A DNA stretch of 64,000 nt, taken from the NCBI RefSeq assembly GCF_007828835.1, contig NZ_VIVL01000007.1, forward strand, positions 1 to 64,000, given 5' to 3'. The position numbers and the translations under genes are program-made. Below are positions 9,101 to 17,399 of this stretch, in pieces (position 1 is the stretch's first letter; each line of letters opens with the position of its first letter). Below the pieces are notes generated by a model that did no database searches, was not told the DNA's origin, and worked only from the letters and a program-made list of their open reading frames with translations. The DNA comes from Variovorax beijingensis (GTDB lineage: Bacteria; Pseudomonadota; Gammaproteobacteria; Burkholderiales; Burkholderiaceae_C).

Positions 9101-10066
9101 TCAGCCCGCCACGCCAAACCCCGTGTCGAACGTGCTCTTCACATCCAGCGGCTGCTTGATGAGCCCCACCTGGCGATAGAAATCCGCCGTGCCCTGCTGG
9201 TCGGCAATGACCTGCGCATCGATGGGCAACCACTTCTGCTGGCGGCGCTCGAACTGCAGCTTGGCCGCCTCGGGCGGAATGCCGATGATGCGGGCCAGCG
9301 CGGCCGAGTAGGCATCGACGTTGCGGTACGACCAGAGCTGGGCCTTCACCACGCGCTGCAGAAAGTCCTGCAGCACCGGCCGCTTGGCGGCAATGGCGGC
9401 GTCGGTGGCCGCGAGGTAGCTGAGCCCCGGCAGCAGCCCGCGTCCGCTCACGAGCACGCGCGCATGGCGGCTGACCTCGGCCAGCGCGGTGTAGGGCTCC
9501 CAGGTGGCCCAGGCGTCGACCGAACCCTGCGTGAGCGCGAGCTTGGCGTCGGCCGGCGCGAGGAAGCGGATGTTGACCTCGTCGGGCTTCAGGCCGGCCG
9601 CGGTGATGGCCTTGAGCGTGACGTAGTGGCCGATGGAGCCGCGGTTGGTCGCGATGCTCCTGCCCCTGAGATCGGCCGCAGTCTTGAGCGGTGAATCGGG
9701 CCGCACCAGCACTGCGGTGCCGTAGGAATCCGAACGGTTCGCGCCGATGGCCTTGACGCGCGTGCCGGCCGCAAGCGCAAAGATGAGCGGCGCATCGCCG
9801 ATGGGGCCGGAATCGACCGCCGCGGCATTCAGGGCCTCGGCCAGCGGCGCGGCCGCGGGGAATTCGGACCACTGGATGTCGTAGCCCAGGTCCTCGAGTC
9901 CGCCTGCCGCTTCGAGCAGCGCGCGCAGCCCGCCCTTCTGGTCGCCGGCCTTGAGAACAGGGCGGCCCTGTGCGCGCGCCTGCAATGAGAAGGCGGGCAA
10001 GGCCACGGCAGCGGCGAGGCCGCGTGCAAGAAGCTGCCGGCGTGATCGGTCGAGATGTGGGTTCAT
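9101..10066 (-). CDS. ABC transporter substrate-binding protein, sulfonate type (SBP 1)
   Basis: Periplasmic binding protein of the SsuA/aliphatic-sulfonate (NMT1-like) type, 321 residues. The N-terminus has a twin-arginine signal (SRRQLLARG, then a short Ala/Leu-rich core ending AQARA-like), so export is probably by Tat. Family-like segments include GDQKGGLRALLEAAG, AAVDSGPIGDAPLIFAL and DAWATWEPYTAL. It is the last gene of the minus-strand sulfur operon, 34 bases after the cytochrome c gene. It shares its GDQ-GGLRALFEA opening with the binding protein at 18629, so the two are likely paralogs with related ligands. Ligand not determinable; a sulfonate or similar organosulfur anion is inferred from context. 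Confidence 0.88.
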   Translation of the reverse strand: MNPHLDRSRRQLLARGLAAAVALPAFSLQARAQGRPVLKAGDQKGGLRALLEAAGGLEDLGYDIQWSEFPAAAPLAEALNAAAVDSGPIGDAPLIFALAAGTRVKAIGANRSDSYGTAVLVRPDSPLKTAADLRGRSIATNRGSIGHYVTLKAITAAGLKPDEVNIRFLAPADAKLALTQGSVDAWATWEPYTALAEVSRHARVLVSGRGLLPGLSYLAATDAAIAAKRPVLQDFLQRVVKAQLWSYRNVDAYSAALARIIGIPPEAAKLQFERRQQKWLPIDAQVIADQQGTADFYRQVGLIKQPLDVKSTFDTGFGVAG

Positions 10067-10100
10067 GGGTTCTCCGTGTTCAGTCGAGATAAGAAAAAAG

Positions 10101-11270
10101 TCAGTGGATGAAGCCGCCCTTGACGAAGCGCACCGGCTGCGCGTCCATGCGGGCGATCAGCGCGCCCAGGCCATCGGCGGGCAGTGCAGCAGCGCCCTGC
10201 TCCACCGTCGCACCGGGCGCGCGTTCGCTGCGGCACAGCAGGTCGTCGTCCGACCAGCCCGCCTTGCCGGGCGCACCGCGCGCGCGCAGCCAGCCGTCGC
10301 GATCGGCAATGAGCTGGGTGCCGGCCAGTTGCTCGGTGCCGGCGATGAGCGCCAGCGCCTCCCATCCGGCGGCGGAGTCGGCCACGCAATCGGCAGCCGT
10401 TGCAACCGCGCTCGAAGGCGGCCGCAGCAGCACGGTCACGAGGCGCGGGTCTTCGGCCGGCATCGCGCCGCCCGCCACGATGCGCACGCGCTGCCCGCGC
10501 CAGCTCGCGAGCAGTCGTGGCGGTTGCGAACCGCAGCGCACCGCCATGTCGGGCAGGCCGATGGGTTGCGGCCAGCTGCCGAGCGCACGCAGGCTCTGGC
10601 CCGCGCCCTGCGCCTTCATGTAGTCGACAAGCGCCCAGGCGTCGGCCTCGCCGAGCTTTCCGGCGAAGCCGGGCATCGTGGACTGGCCACCCTGCTGCGC
10701 ATCGCGCGTGCCGTGGAGGATGCGCCAGAGCAGGTCGCCATCGGCGCGCCGCCACAGCAATGGACCGCTGAGGTCCGGCGGCCACACCGCCAGCGAGGCT
10801 GCGAGCGGGCCTTCGCCCTTGCCGTCCGCACCGTGGCAGGCCACGCAGTTCTGTTGGTAGAGCATGCGGCCCCGGGCGATGGACTTGGCCGTGAAGCCGG
10901 TCGGCGATGCCTGAAAGCTGGTGGGCGTTGCGGGCACCAGCACCACGCGCGACTCGGGCCAGGGCGCTGCGATCAGCAGCATCGGCACCAACGCGAGAAA
11001 GTAGAAGCGCAGGCGCGGCCAGAGCAGCGCGAGCAGCAACGCGAGCACCGCCACTGCGACGAACACCAGCGTCCACGCCAAGCTGCGCGCCTGTCCCAGG
11101 TCGATCAGCAGGTTCTCGCCCGACAGCCGCCGCGCCCACGGCCACGCCGGCTGGCCGTGCACATGCTGCGCGAGCCCGAGTGCATCGAGCACGCGCAGCA
11201 GCTGCAGCTGGGCGCCTTGCAGCAGGTCGATCAGCAGGTTGAGCCAATCGGCCTCGGGCGTGCTGTTCAT
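10101..11270 (-). CDS. Membrane-anchored c-type cytochrome in the sulfonate operon
   Basis: 389 residues. Two hydrophobic helices at about 64-85 and 88-104 are followed by a haem c site CVACH at 142-146, and a likely axial Met in TMPGF at about 199, all placed after the second helix. The region after ~250 shows no domain I recognise. ATG 11270 was chosen because it lies one base from the upstream ATPase stop; a longer in-frame start overlaps that gene. Its place between an SsuB-like ATPase and a binding protein is unusual, as SsuABC uptake needs no electron carrier. It could accept electrons from periplasmic oxidation of a sulfur compound; that is a guess. Haem-protein call is secure. Confidence 0.85.
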   Translation of the reverse strand: MNSTPEADWLNLLIDLLQGAQLQLLRVLDALGLAQHVHGQPAWPWARRLSGENLLIDLGQARSLAWTLVFVAVAVLALLLALLWPRLRFYFLALVPMLLIAAPWPESRVVLVPATPTSFQASPTGFTAKSIARGRMLYQQNCVACHGADGKGEGPLAASLAVWPPDLSGPLLWRRADGDLLWRILHGTRDAQQGGQSTMPGFAGKLGEADAWALVDYMKAQGAGQSLRALGSWPQPIGLPDMAVRCGSQPPRLLASWRGQRVRIVAGGAMPAEDPRLVTVLLRPPSSAVATAADCVADSAAGWEALALIAGTEQLAGTQLIADRDGWLRARGAPGKAGWSDDDLLCRSERAPGATVEQGAAALPADGLGALIARMDAQPVRFVKGGFIH

Positions 11271-11271
11271 C

Positions 11272-12069
11272 TCACCAGGTGGCGTCGAGCCCCAGGTGCC
11301 GCAACGCCTCGTGCCGCAGTTCGGCGAGCCTCGCATGGCCGCGGTGCCGCGGATACGGCAGGTCGACCACGATCTCCGCTGCGATGCGCGCCGGCCGGTC
11401 GCTTAGCACGATCACGCGGTTGGCGAGGAACAGCGCCTCCTCCACGTCGTGCGTCACCAAGAGCGCCGAGAAGCCCGCGCGCTGCCACAGGTTGACCAAC
11501 TCGCTCTGCATCGCAATGCGCGTGAGCGAGTCGAGCTTGCCGAGCGGCTCGTCGAGCACCAGCAGCTGCGGATCGTTGACCAGCGCGCGCGCCAGCGCCA
11601 CGCGCTGCGCCATGCCGCCCGAGAGCTGGTGCGGAAAGGCCTTGGCAAAGTCGGTGAGGCCGACAAGCTTCAGCGCCTCGTCGACGCGGCCGCGCTGCGC
11701 CTTGAGCACGCCGCGCGCCTGCAGGCCCAGCGCCACGTTGTCCCACACGCTGCGCCAGGGGTAGAGCGTCGGGTCCTGGAACACGACGATGCGCGACGGG
11801 TCGGGCCGCGTGATGGGCGCATCGTCCTGCGTGATGCGGCCGGCCGTGGCGGGCTCGAGCCCCGCCACCAGGCGCAGCAGCGTCGACTTGCCGCAGCCGC
11901 TCGGCCCCAGCAGCGCGACGAACTCGCCGGGCTTCACCGTGAGGTCGATGTCGTCGAGCACCTGCAGCGGCCCCGCGGACACATCGAACCAATGGCTCAC
12001 GCCGCGGATGTCGATGTGCGCGCCGGCCTGGCGCACACCTGCACCTGCCGTTGTTGCGGTGGCTACCAT
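11272..12069 (-). CDS. ABC transporter ATP-binding protein, SsuB/TauB type
   Basis: Cytoplasmic ATPase energising uptake, 265 residues, typical for SsuB/TauB/NrtD proteins. Walker A GPSGCGKS at 55-62, Q-loop region VVFQDPTLYPW at about 94-104, signature LSGGMAQRVALARAL at about 148-162, Walker B LLVLDEP at 168-174 and the switch THD soon after. The FQDPTLYPW pattern is typical of the nitrate/sulfonate/taurine class. The open frame extends far upstream, but ATG 12069 overlaps the permease stop by 7 bases and starts the conserved protein. It is the only ATPase for the four related binding proteins in this locus. Confidence 0.93.
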   Translation of the reverse strand: MVATATTAGAGVRQAGAHIDIRGVSHWFDVSAGPLQVLDDIDLTVKPGEFVALLGPSGCGKSTLLRLVAGLEPATAGRITQDDAPITRPDPSRIVVFQDPTLYPWRSVWDNVALGLQARGVLKAQRGRVDEALKLVGLTDFAKAFPHQLSGGMAQRVALARALVNDPQLLVLDEPLGKLDSLTRIAMQSELVNLWQRAGFSALLVTHDVEEALFLANRVIVLSDRPARIAAEIVVDLPYPRHRGHARLAELRHEALRHLGLDATW

Positions 12070-13145
12070 TTCACGGTCCCCTTCTGCCACGACAGCACGC
12101 GGTCGCGCACCTTGAAGAGCAGCGTGATCAGGCCCGAGCACAGCACGGCCATCACAATCAGCGCGGCGTACATGTTCGAGTACGAGGCCCAGCCCTGCGC
12201 CCACGAAAGATAGAAGCCCAGCCCGGCCTTCACGCCCATCATCTCGGCCGTGACGAGCACCGAGAACGCCGCGCCCAGCCCCATGAAAAGGCCAACGAAC
12301 ACCTGCGGCAAGGCAGCCGGAATCGCCACGCGCAGCACCAGGAAGCGCTCGCTCGCGCCCATGGTGCGCGCCACGTCGTAGTAGTTGCGGTTGACCGAAG
12401 CGACGCCCGACCAGGTGAGCACCGCCACAGGAAAGCCCGTGGCGAGTGCGATCAGGAACACCGCGGCCGCATAGCTCGACGGAAAGAAGAAGAACGCCAG
12501 CGGCAGCAGCGCCGAAGCCGGCACCGGCCCCACGAAGCGCAGCACCGGATGCACCCAGTAGCCCGCGATGCGCGACCAGCCGATGGTCACGCCCGTGAGA
12601 AAGCCCGCGAGCGCGCCCAGCACGAAGCCGTGGGCCAGCAGCCGGGTCGAGTGCAGCAGGCTTTCGCCGAGGCGGCGCCAGTCGTCGATGTAGGTCTCGA
12701 CCAGGCTTTGCGGCGGCGCGAAGAACGGCGTGGGGAGCAGCGCGAGCTTGGCGGTCGCGATCTCCCAGATGGCGAACAGCACGGGCAGCGCGACCAGCCA
12801 TGGGCCCGCGGGCCGCAGCGCATGCGCGACGCGGCCGGCGCGCGGCCCGAGCGATGCAACGGCCAGCAGCAGCGCGCCCACCGCGATGGCGGCGATGCCG
12901 AACTCGTCGGTGTAGGCCCAGTCGCTGAAGCCGACGGCCTTGTTCGGCCAGTAGAGCGTGAGCAGGCCCAGGGCGAACCATGCTGCAGCGGCGGCGAAGC
13001 CGATGCGCCATGCGGGCGCAGCTGCTTGGATGCGGGTCGATGTCGAAGCAGGAGCCGGCGCGCGTTCGGGCGCCGCGGCTCCCACCCTCGCCCGCCCCCG
13101 GAAGGGGAGGGAATCGAAGCCCAATGCGGGGTCTGGGGTGCTCAT
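12063..13145 (-). CDS. ABC transporter permease, SsuC/TauC type, with repeat-derived N-terminus
   Basis: Inner-membrane permease of the sulfonate/taurine class, 360 residues with several hydrophobic helices from about residue 45 and the BPD-type EAA region DVARTMGASERFLVLRVAIP at about 260-280. SsuC-type permeases are usually shorter (about 260-280 residues). The N-terminal extension includes LPFRGRARVG, encoded by a GC-rich palindromic repeat also seen at 15031-15065 and 15110-15141. ATG 13145 overlaps the upstream binding-protein stop (ATGA). Either the repeat inserted in frame at the 5' end, or translation really starts further in at a non-ATG codon. Family call firm; the start is uncertain. 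Confidence 0.88.
   Translation of the reverse strand: MSTPDPALGFDSLPFRGRARVGAAAPERAPAPASTSTRIQAAAPAWRIGFAAAAAWFALGLLTLYWPNKAVGFSDWAYTDEFGIAAIAVGALLLAVASLGPRAGRVAHALRPAGPWLVALPVLFAIWEIATAKLALLPTPFFAPPQSLVETYIDDWRRLGESLLHSTRLLAHGFVLGALAGFLTGVTIGWSRIAGYWVHPVLRFVGPVPASALLPLAFFFFPSSYAAAVFLIALATGFPVAVLTWSGVASVNRNYYDVARTMGASERFLVLRVAIPAALPQVFVGLFMGLGAAFSVLVTAEMMGVKAGLGFYLSWAQGWASYSNMYAALIVMAVLCSGLITLLFKVRDRVLSWQKGTVKW
13081..13112. repeat. GC-rich palindromic repeat (REP-like) inside a coding region
   Basis: Thirty-two bases differing from 15110-15141 at three positions; the right half is a near-palindrome around CCCCCGGAAGGGG. It lies in codons ~12-22 of the permease gene. The same element in the opposite orientation is at 15031-15065. 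Confidence 0.85.
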
Positions 13146-14155
13146 GCGAGTGGATCGAAAGAGACGTGTTCGGCAAAGCGCACCGGATCGGTGGTCTTCT
13201 TGAGCACGCCGACACCGCGGAAATCGCGCGCATAGAACTCCACCTCGTCGCGCAGCTTCTTGCCGAGCGGATGGTGGTTGTGCGTGAGCGTGCCGAGCAA
13301 TGCGCGCAGGTCTTCGATCGGCACCTTGGGCGAATACTTCGCAAACAGCCTGGCCGATTCGTTCGGGTTCTCGGCCACGTAGTCGGAGGCTTGCGCGATG
13401 GCACGCACGAGGGCCGCGACGGTCGGCTTGTCCTTGCGCACCAGTTCGCCGCGCGCGCCGACGATGCAGCAGACCTTGTCCTTGTATTCGCCCGAGAGGT
13501 TGCTCGCAATCTCCACGAAGGCGCCCTTGTTGCGCTTCTCGATCAGGTAGACGTTGGGGTCGCCATCGGCAATGGCGTGGATCTCGCCCTTCTGCACCGC
13601 GATGTCGAGCAGGTCGGCCGGGTACTGGCGCCAGGTCACGTCCTTGTCGGCATCGATGCCGTTCTTCGCAAGCAGGATCGAGAAGAAGTTCTTGCCCGGG
13701 CTCGCGATGTCCGACACGCCGATGATCTTGCCCTTGAGGCTTGCGATGCTGGTCGCGCCCGCGCTCTTCGCACCCACCAGCCGCACGCAGCCGCCGTGCG
13801 AGCTGCCGACGATCTTCACGTCGAAGCCCGACTCCAGTGGCTTGAGCCAGCGGTGGATCATGCCCACCGCCGCATCGGCCTTGGCCGTGGCCAGCGACTC
13901 CAGCAGCTGGTCGGTCGAACCGGTGTAGTTGATCAGGTCCACCTGCAGGCCATTGCGCTCGAAGTAGCCGCGCTCCTGCGCGACGACGACGGGCGAGAGG
14001 CAGAACGCGGCGGCGTTCCATGCAAAAGTGAGCTTGCGTGCCTGCTGCGAGAAGGCCTGCGAGGCGATCAGGCCGCCCGAGGCGACCACGGCAGCGGCGC
14101 CGCCTGCGCGCAGGACACCCCGGCGCGATATAGCGTGTGAAAGAGATGCGGTCAT
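13142..14155 (-). CDS. ABC transporter substrate-binding protein (SBP 2)
   Basis: 337-residue periplasmic binding protein, NMT1/SsuA-like. It begins with a twin-arginine signal (ISRRGVLRAGG) and a hydrophobic Ala/Val core, so Tat export is likely. The mature part starts with LTFAWNAAAFCLSPVVVAQERGYF, split here as LTFAWNAAAFCL and SPVVVAQERGYF, the usual first strand and helix of this family. ATG 14155 is the first start giving a proper signal peptide; upstream codons read as non-coding sequence. The stop overlaps the permease start (ATGA), so this is probably the cognate binding protein of the permease/ATPase pair. Ligand unknown, presumably a sulfonate or related anion. Confidence 0.88.
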   Translation of the reverse strand: MTASLSHAISRRGVLRAGGAAAVVASGGLIASQAFSQQARKLTFAWNAAAFCLSPVVVAQERGYFERNGLQVDLINYTGSTDQLLESLATAKADAAVGMIHRWLKPLESGFDVKIVGSSHGGCVRLVGAKSAGATSIASLKGKIIGVSDIASPGKNFFSILLAKNGIDADKDVTWRQYPADLLDIAVQKGEIHAIADGDPNVYLIEKRNKGAFVEIASNLSGEYKDKVCCIVGARGELVRKDKPTVAALVRAIAQASDYVAENPNESARLFAKYSPKVPIEDLRALLGTLTHNHHPLGKKLRDEVEFYARDFRGVGVLKKTTDPVRFAEHVSFDPLA

Positions 14156-14177
14156 CGGGAACTCCAGTAGTTTTTCT

Positions 14178-15002
14178 TCAGAGCAGCAGATCGGGCTCCG
14201 CTTCGACCAGGCCTTCGTAGAGGCTGTCGAAGGAATGGATGGCCCCCTCCGGCCCTCCGATCTGGCTGTGCGTGTGGCGCGCGGTGTCCTCGTCGATGGG
14301 CTGCGGCTTGCCGGCGGCCTCGGCAAGGAGTTGCGTGTGGCAGGCGTTGTCGAGCGCGATGTACCACCACGCGGCGGCCTCGACCGTGGGGCCCGCGGTC
14401 AGGATGCCGTGGTTCTTGAGGATCGCGCCTTTCTTGTCGCCCAGCGCCCGCGCGATGCGGTCGCCCTCGCTGGTGTCGACCACCATGCCGGTGAAGTCGT
14501 CGAACAGCGCCACGTCGCGGTGGAACACGCAGCTGTCCTGCGTGATCGTGTCGAGCTTGCGGCCGAGCGTGGACCAGGCCTTGCCGTAGGTCGAGTGCGT
14601 ATGCGCGGCCGCGACGATCTTCGGGTTGTGCTCGTGGATCGCGGCGTGGATGGCGAAGGCGGCCTTGTTGAGCGGCCGGTCGCCGATCACCGTCTCACCC
14701 TTCGCGTTGACCAGCAGCAGGTCGGAGACCTTGATGCGCGAGAAGTGGACGCCCAGCGGATTGACCCAGAAGTGGTCGCTGAGCTCGGGGTCGCGCGCGG
14801 TGATGTGGCCGGCCAGGCCTTGGGCGAAACCGAAGCGCGCGAACAGGCGGAACGCACCTGCGAGGCGCTCCTGCCGGTGGCGGCGCTCGGCCTGCACGCT
14901 GGTGCGCGGCGGGATCGGGTCGAACCAGTACTTCTGCTGCGGGTGGGGGTTGAGCTTGAGCGGCTGGGCCGCGTGGCGGTCGATGGAAAGAACGGCATTC
15001 AT
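14178..15002 (-). CDS. Class II aldolase/adducin family protein
   Basis: 274 residues, a zinc-dependent class II (fuculose-phosphate-type) aldolase fold. Seen: RLFARFGFAQGLAGHITARD (start of the fold), the metal-binding AAHTHSTYG, and a later NHGILTAG that completes the family pattern. ATG 15002 starts the conserved protein. It lies 22 bases upstream of the SBP 2 gene and 150 bases after the monooxygenase stop, the gap being filled by two inverted palindromic repeats. Related proteins act as aldolases, epimerases or decarboxylases, so the substrate cannot be named. In this locus it could process the carbon skeleton freed by desulfonation, which is inference. Confidence 0.85.
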   Translation of the reverse strand: MNAVLSIDRHAAQPLKLNPHPQQKYWFDPIPPRTSVQAERRHRQERLAGAFRLFARFGFAQGLAGHITARDPELSDHFWVNPLGVHFSRIKVSDLLLVNAKGETVIGDRPLNKAAFAIHAAIHEHNPKIVAAAHTHSTYGKAWSTLGRKLDTITQDSCVFHRDVALFDDFTGMVVDTSEGDRIARALGDKKGAILKNHGILTAGPTVEAAAWWYIALDNACHTQLLAEAAGKPQPIDEDTARHTHSQIGGPEGAIHSFDSLYEGLVEAEPDLLL

Positions 15003-15030
15003 CGGAAATCTCTTGGGGTATTGGGTGTTG

Positions 15031-15065
15031 CTCCTTCCCCTCCCGGGGGAAGGTTGGGATGGGGG
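15031..15065. repeat. GC-rich palindromic repeat, inverted copy
   Basis: Reverse-complement relative of the repeats at 13081 and 15110. Together with 15110-15141 it forms an inverted pair about 44 bases apart, filling the gap between the aldolase and monooxygenase genes; an extended stem-loop is possible. Confidence 0.82.
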
Positions 15066-15109
15066 CATGACGGCTTCCAATGCAGTGGCAGTGGTCGAGG
15101 CCGCGAGCC

Positions 15110-15141
15110 CCCACCCCTGCCCTCCCCCGGAAGGGGAGGGA
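15110..15141. repeat. GC-rich palindromic repeat, direct copy
   Basis: Thirty-two bases, 29 identical to 13081-13112. It sits 10 bases beyond the monooxygenase stop codon, where it could act as a transcript-end stabiliser. Confidence 0.85.
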
Positions 15142-15151
15142 GCAAGACAAA

Positions 15152-16261
15152 TCAGGCGGCCTTGCGGATCGAAGCCGCGCGCTGCGCCACCAGCTCGCGC
15201 GTGCGCGGAATCAGCTCGCGGCCGTAGTCGATCGCGTCTTCCAGCGGATCGAAGCCGCGGATCAGGAAGGTGGTCACGCCCAGGTCGTAGTAGTCGAGCA
15301 GCGCATCGGCCACCTGCTCGGGCGTGCCGACCAGCGCTGTGCTGTTGGAACGGCCGCCGATCTCCTGCGCAACCGCCGTCCACAGCCGCTTGTCGAGCCG
15401 CGTGCCCTTCTCGGCCGCGGCGAGCAGGCGCTTCGCACCTTCGCTCTGCTGCGGCCCGCCGCGGTTGTAGCCCTGCACCACGCGCAGGCGCCGGGTCTCG
15501 GCCAGGATGCTGTCGGCACGCGCCCATGCGGCCTCTTCGGTCTGCGCCAGGATCGGGCGGAACGACACCGAGAAGCGCACGCTGCGCCCGTGCTTCGCGG
15601 CCTCGGCACGCACGCGCGTGGTGAGCTCGCGCGCCTGGTCGAGCGACTCGCCCCACAGCGCATACACGTCGGCGTATTTGCCGGCCACCGGAATGGCCGC
15701 CTCCGAAGCACCGCCAAAATACACCGGCACATGCGGCCTGCCATTGCGCGTCTGCACCGGCTTCACTTCGGAGAAGGCGTTCTGGAAGCGGTAGTGCGCG
15801 CCTTCATGGTCGAAGGGCTTGTCGGCGGTCCACACCTTGTGCAGCACGTCGAGGTATTCGTCGGTGCGTGCATAGCGCTGGTCGTGGCCGAGCCAGTCGC
15901 CGTCGCGGCGCTGTTCCTCGTCGGAGCCGCCCGAGATGTAGTGCACCGCGAGCCGGCCGCCGCTGAACTGGTCGAGCGAGGCGAACTGACGCGCCGCCAG
16001 CGTGGGCGCCACGAAGCCGGGCCGGTGCGCGAGCATGAAGTGGATTCGCTCGGTGACCGAGGCGGCGTAGGCCACGGTGAGCGTGGCATCGGGGCCGGTC
16101 GAATGGTGCGGTACCAGCACGCGGTCGAAGCCGGCGTTCTCGTGCGCCTGCGCAAAGGCGCGCACGTAGTCGCGGTCGATGGCCGGGCCCTTGGCGGCGT
16201 GGATCTCCGAGACCTTCTGGCCCTGGATCATGCCGATGAATTCAACGTCGTTCTGGCTCAT
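15152..16261 (-). CDS. LLM-class flavin-dependent monooxygenase, SsuD-like
   Basis: 369 residues, a bacterial-luciferase-like TIM-barrel enzyme of the FMNH2-dependent alkanesulfonate monooxygenase group, which cleaves C-S bonds to release sulfite. Seen: AGFDRVLVPHHST, the HYISGGSDEEQRRDGD segment typical of SsuD-like enzymes, and a C-terminal STALVGTPEQVADALLDYYD. The length is close to SsuD (about 380). No FMN reductase gene is visible in the window, so reduced flavin would come from elsewhere. It lies 36 bases after the SBP 3 gene. Enzyme class secure; exact substrate (alkanesulfonate, dimethylsulfone or other) unresolved. Confidence 0.9.
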   Translation of the reverse strand: MSQNDVEFIGMIQGQKVSEIHAAKGPAIDRDYVRAFAQAHENAGFDRVLVPHHSTGPDATLTVAYAASVTERIHFMLAHRPGFVAPTLAARQFASLDQFSGGRLAVHYISGGSDEEQRRDGDWLGHDQRYARTDEYLDVLHKVWTADKPFDHEGAHYRFQNAFSEVKPVQTRNGRPHVPVYFGGASEAAIPVAGKYADVYALWGESLDQARELTTRVRAEAAKHGRSVRFSVSFRPILAQTEEAAWARADSILAETRRLRVVQGYNRGGPQQSEGAKRLLAAAEKGTRLDKRLWTAVAQEIGGRSNSTALVGTPEQVADALLDYYDLGVTTFLIRGFDPLEDAIDYGRELIPRTRELVAQRAASIRKAA

Positions 16262-16297
16262 GGTGTCCTCGTGTTTTCGGAATGGATGCGTGGTGGG

Positions 16298-17290
16298 TCA
16301 AGCGGCAGGCGGGCGCAGCACGCTTTCGAAGCTGCGGTCCCACAGCGGCGTCACGTCGGCCGGGCCGTCGAGCACGCCGATCTTCAGGAAGGTGTCGGCC
16401 ACCTGCTGGTGGCTGCGCACCACGGCGTCGGTGACGGGGCCGAGGCTGTAGTCGCCGCTGCGGCCGTTGAAGAGTTCGACCAGGTCGCCGACCGGCACGC
16501 GCGTCTCGGCCGATTGCGCACGCGCATAGGCCAGGAAGTTGCCGTTGATCCACGCGAACGAACGCTGCAGGCGCTGCAGCAGGTCGCTCAATGCCGCGCG
16601 GCGCAGTTCGTCGTCCAGCGCGCGCGGGTTGGCGTAGATCGGGAAGTTGCCCGACAGGTAGCCCACGCCGGTCTTGATGGTGCGCGCGCCGTACTGGATG
16701 CGCGCGATCTGGCCGTTGTAGCCGTAGATGGCCCAGGCATCGAGATCGCCGCGCGCGAAGGCCGAGAGGCCGTCCGAAGGCGTGAGGCTCACGGCCTGGA
16801 TGTCGCTGAACGACAGGCCCGCCTCGGCCAGCTGCCGGGCCAGGTAATAGTGCGAGGTGGTGGCGCGCACATAGCCCACGCGCTTGCCCTTGAAGTCGGC
16901 AATGCGGCGGATCGGCGAATCCTTGCGCGCCAGCGTGGCCTGGTTGTTGAGGTCTTCATGCGTCACGGCCACCAGCTTCACGCTGGATTTCTGGCGCGCC
17001 GCGAACACCGGTGGAATTTCGCTGCCCGAGCCCAGGTCGAGCGCATCGCCGTTGATGGCCTCGATGTGCAGCACGCCATTGTTGAGCTCGCGCCAGTCGA
17101 TCCTGTAGGGCGTGTTGGCCTGGCCGGAAGCCTGCAGCAGCGGCCGCCAGAGGCCCTTGTAGGTGCCGACGCGCAAGGTCACGCCGGAAAGGTCGCGCGC
17201 CGGTGCCGCAGCCCGCGCCGCGCCCAGGGCACTCCAGCCTGCGGCGGCCTGCAGCAGGCGGCGCCTGTCGATCGGGAAGTCAGATGTCAT
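16298..17290 (-). CDS. ABC transporter substrate-binding protein (SBP 3)
   Basis: 330 residues, first gene of the minus-strand organosulfur operon, diverging from the operon at 17400. N-terminal twin-arginine signal (DRRRLLQAAAG) with an Ala-rich cleavage region. Family-like segments: LRVGTYKGLWRPLLQASG, ALDLGSGSEIPPVFAA and DLDAWAIYGYNGQIA, fitting the aliphatic-sulfonate binding class. ATG 17290 is taken as the start because it gives the signal peptide; the frame continues upstream through the intergenic gap and into the divergent gene. It is one of four related binding proteins here. Ligand unknown. Confidence 0.87.
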   Translation of the reverse strand: MTSDFPIDRRRLLQAAAGWSALGAARAAAPARDLSGVTLRVGTYKGLWRPLLQASGQANTPYRIDWRELNNGVLHIEAINGDALDLGSGSEIPPVFAARQKSSVKLVAVTHEDLNNQATLARKDSPIRRIADFKGKRVGYVRATTSHYYLARQLAEAGLSFSDIQAVSLTPSDGLSAFARGDLDAWAIYGYNGQIARIQYGARTIKTGVGYLSGNFPIYANPRALDDELRRAALSDLLQRLQRSFAWINGNFLAYARAQSAETRVPVGDLVELFNGRSGDYSLGPVTDAVVRSHQQVADTFLKIGVLDGPADVTPLWDRSFESVLRPPAA

Positions 17291-17399
17291 GCACCGGACC
17301 GTACCGAGGCAGCCGGAAAAAGCGAACGCAGAAAAACGAGTTTGCATATGCGGGATGCGTCGTTTCCGGTGTGGCGCGGTCCCGGTACTGTGCGCAGCC

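Noticed and set aside
11272..13509. A 745-residue fused protein upstream of the ATPase
   Set aside because: The frame stays open through the permease gene by composition; only the last 265 residues are ATPase and the rest is an out-of-frame reading of the permease.
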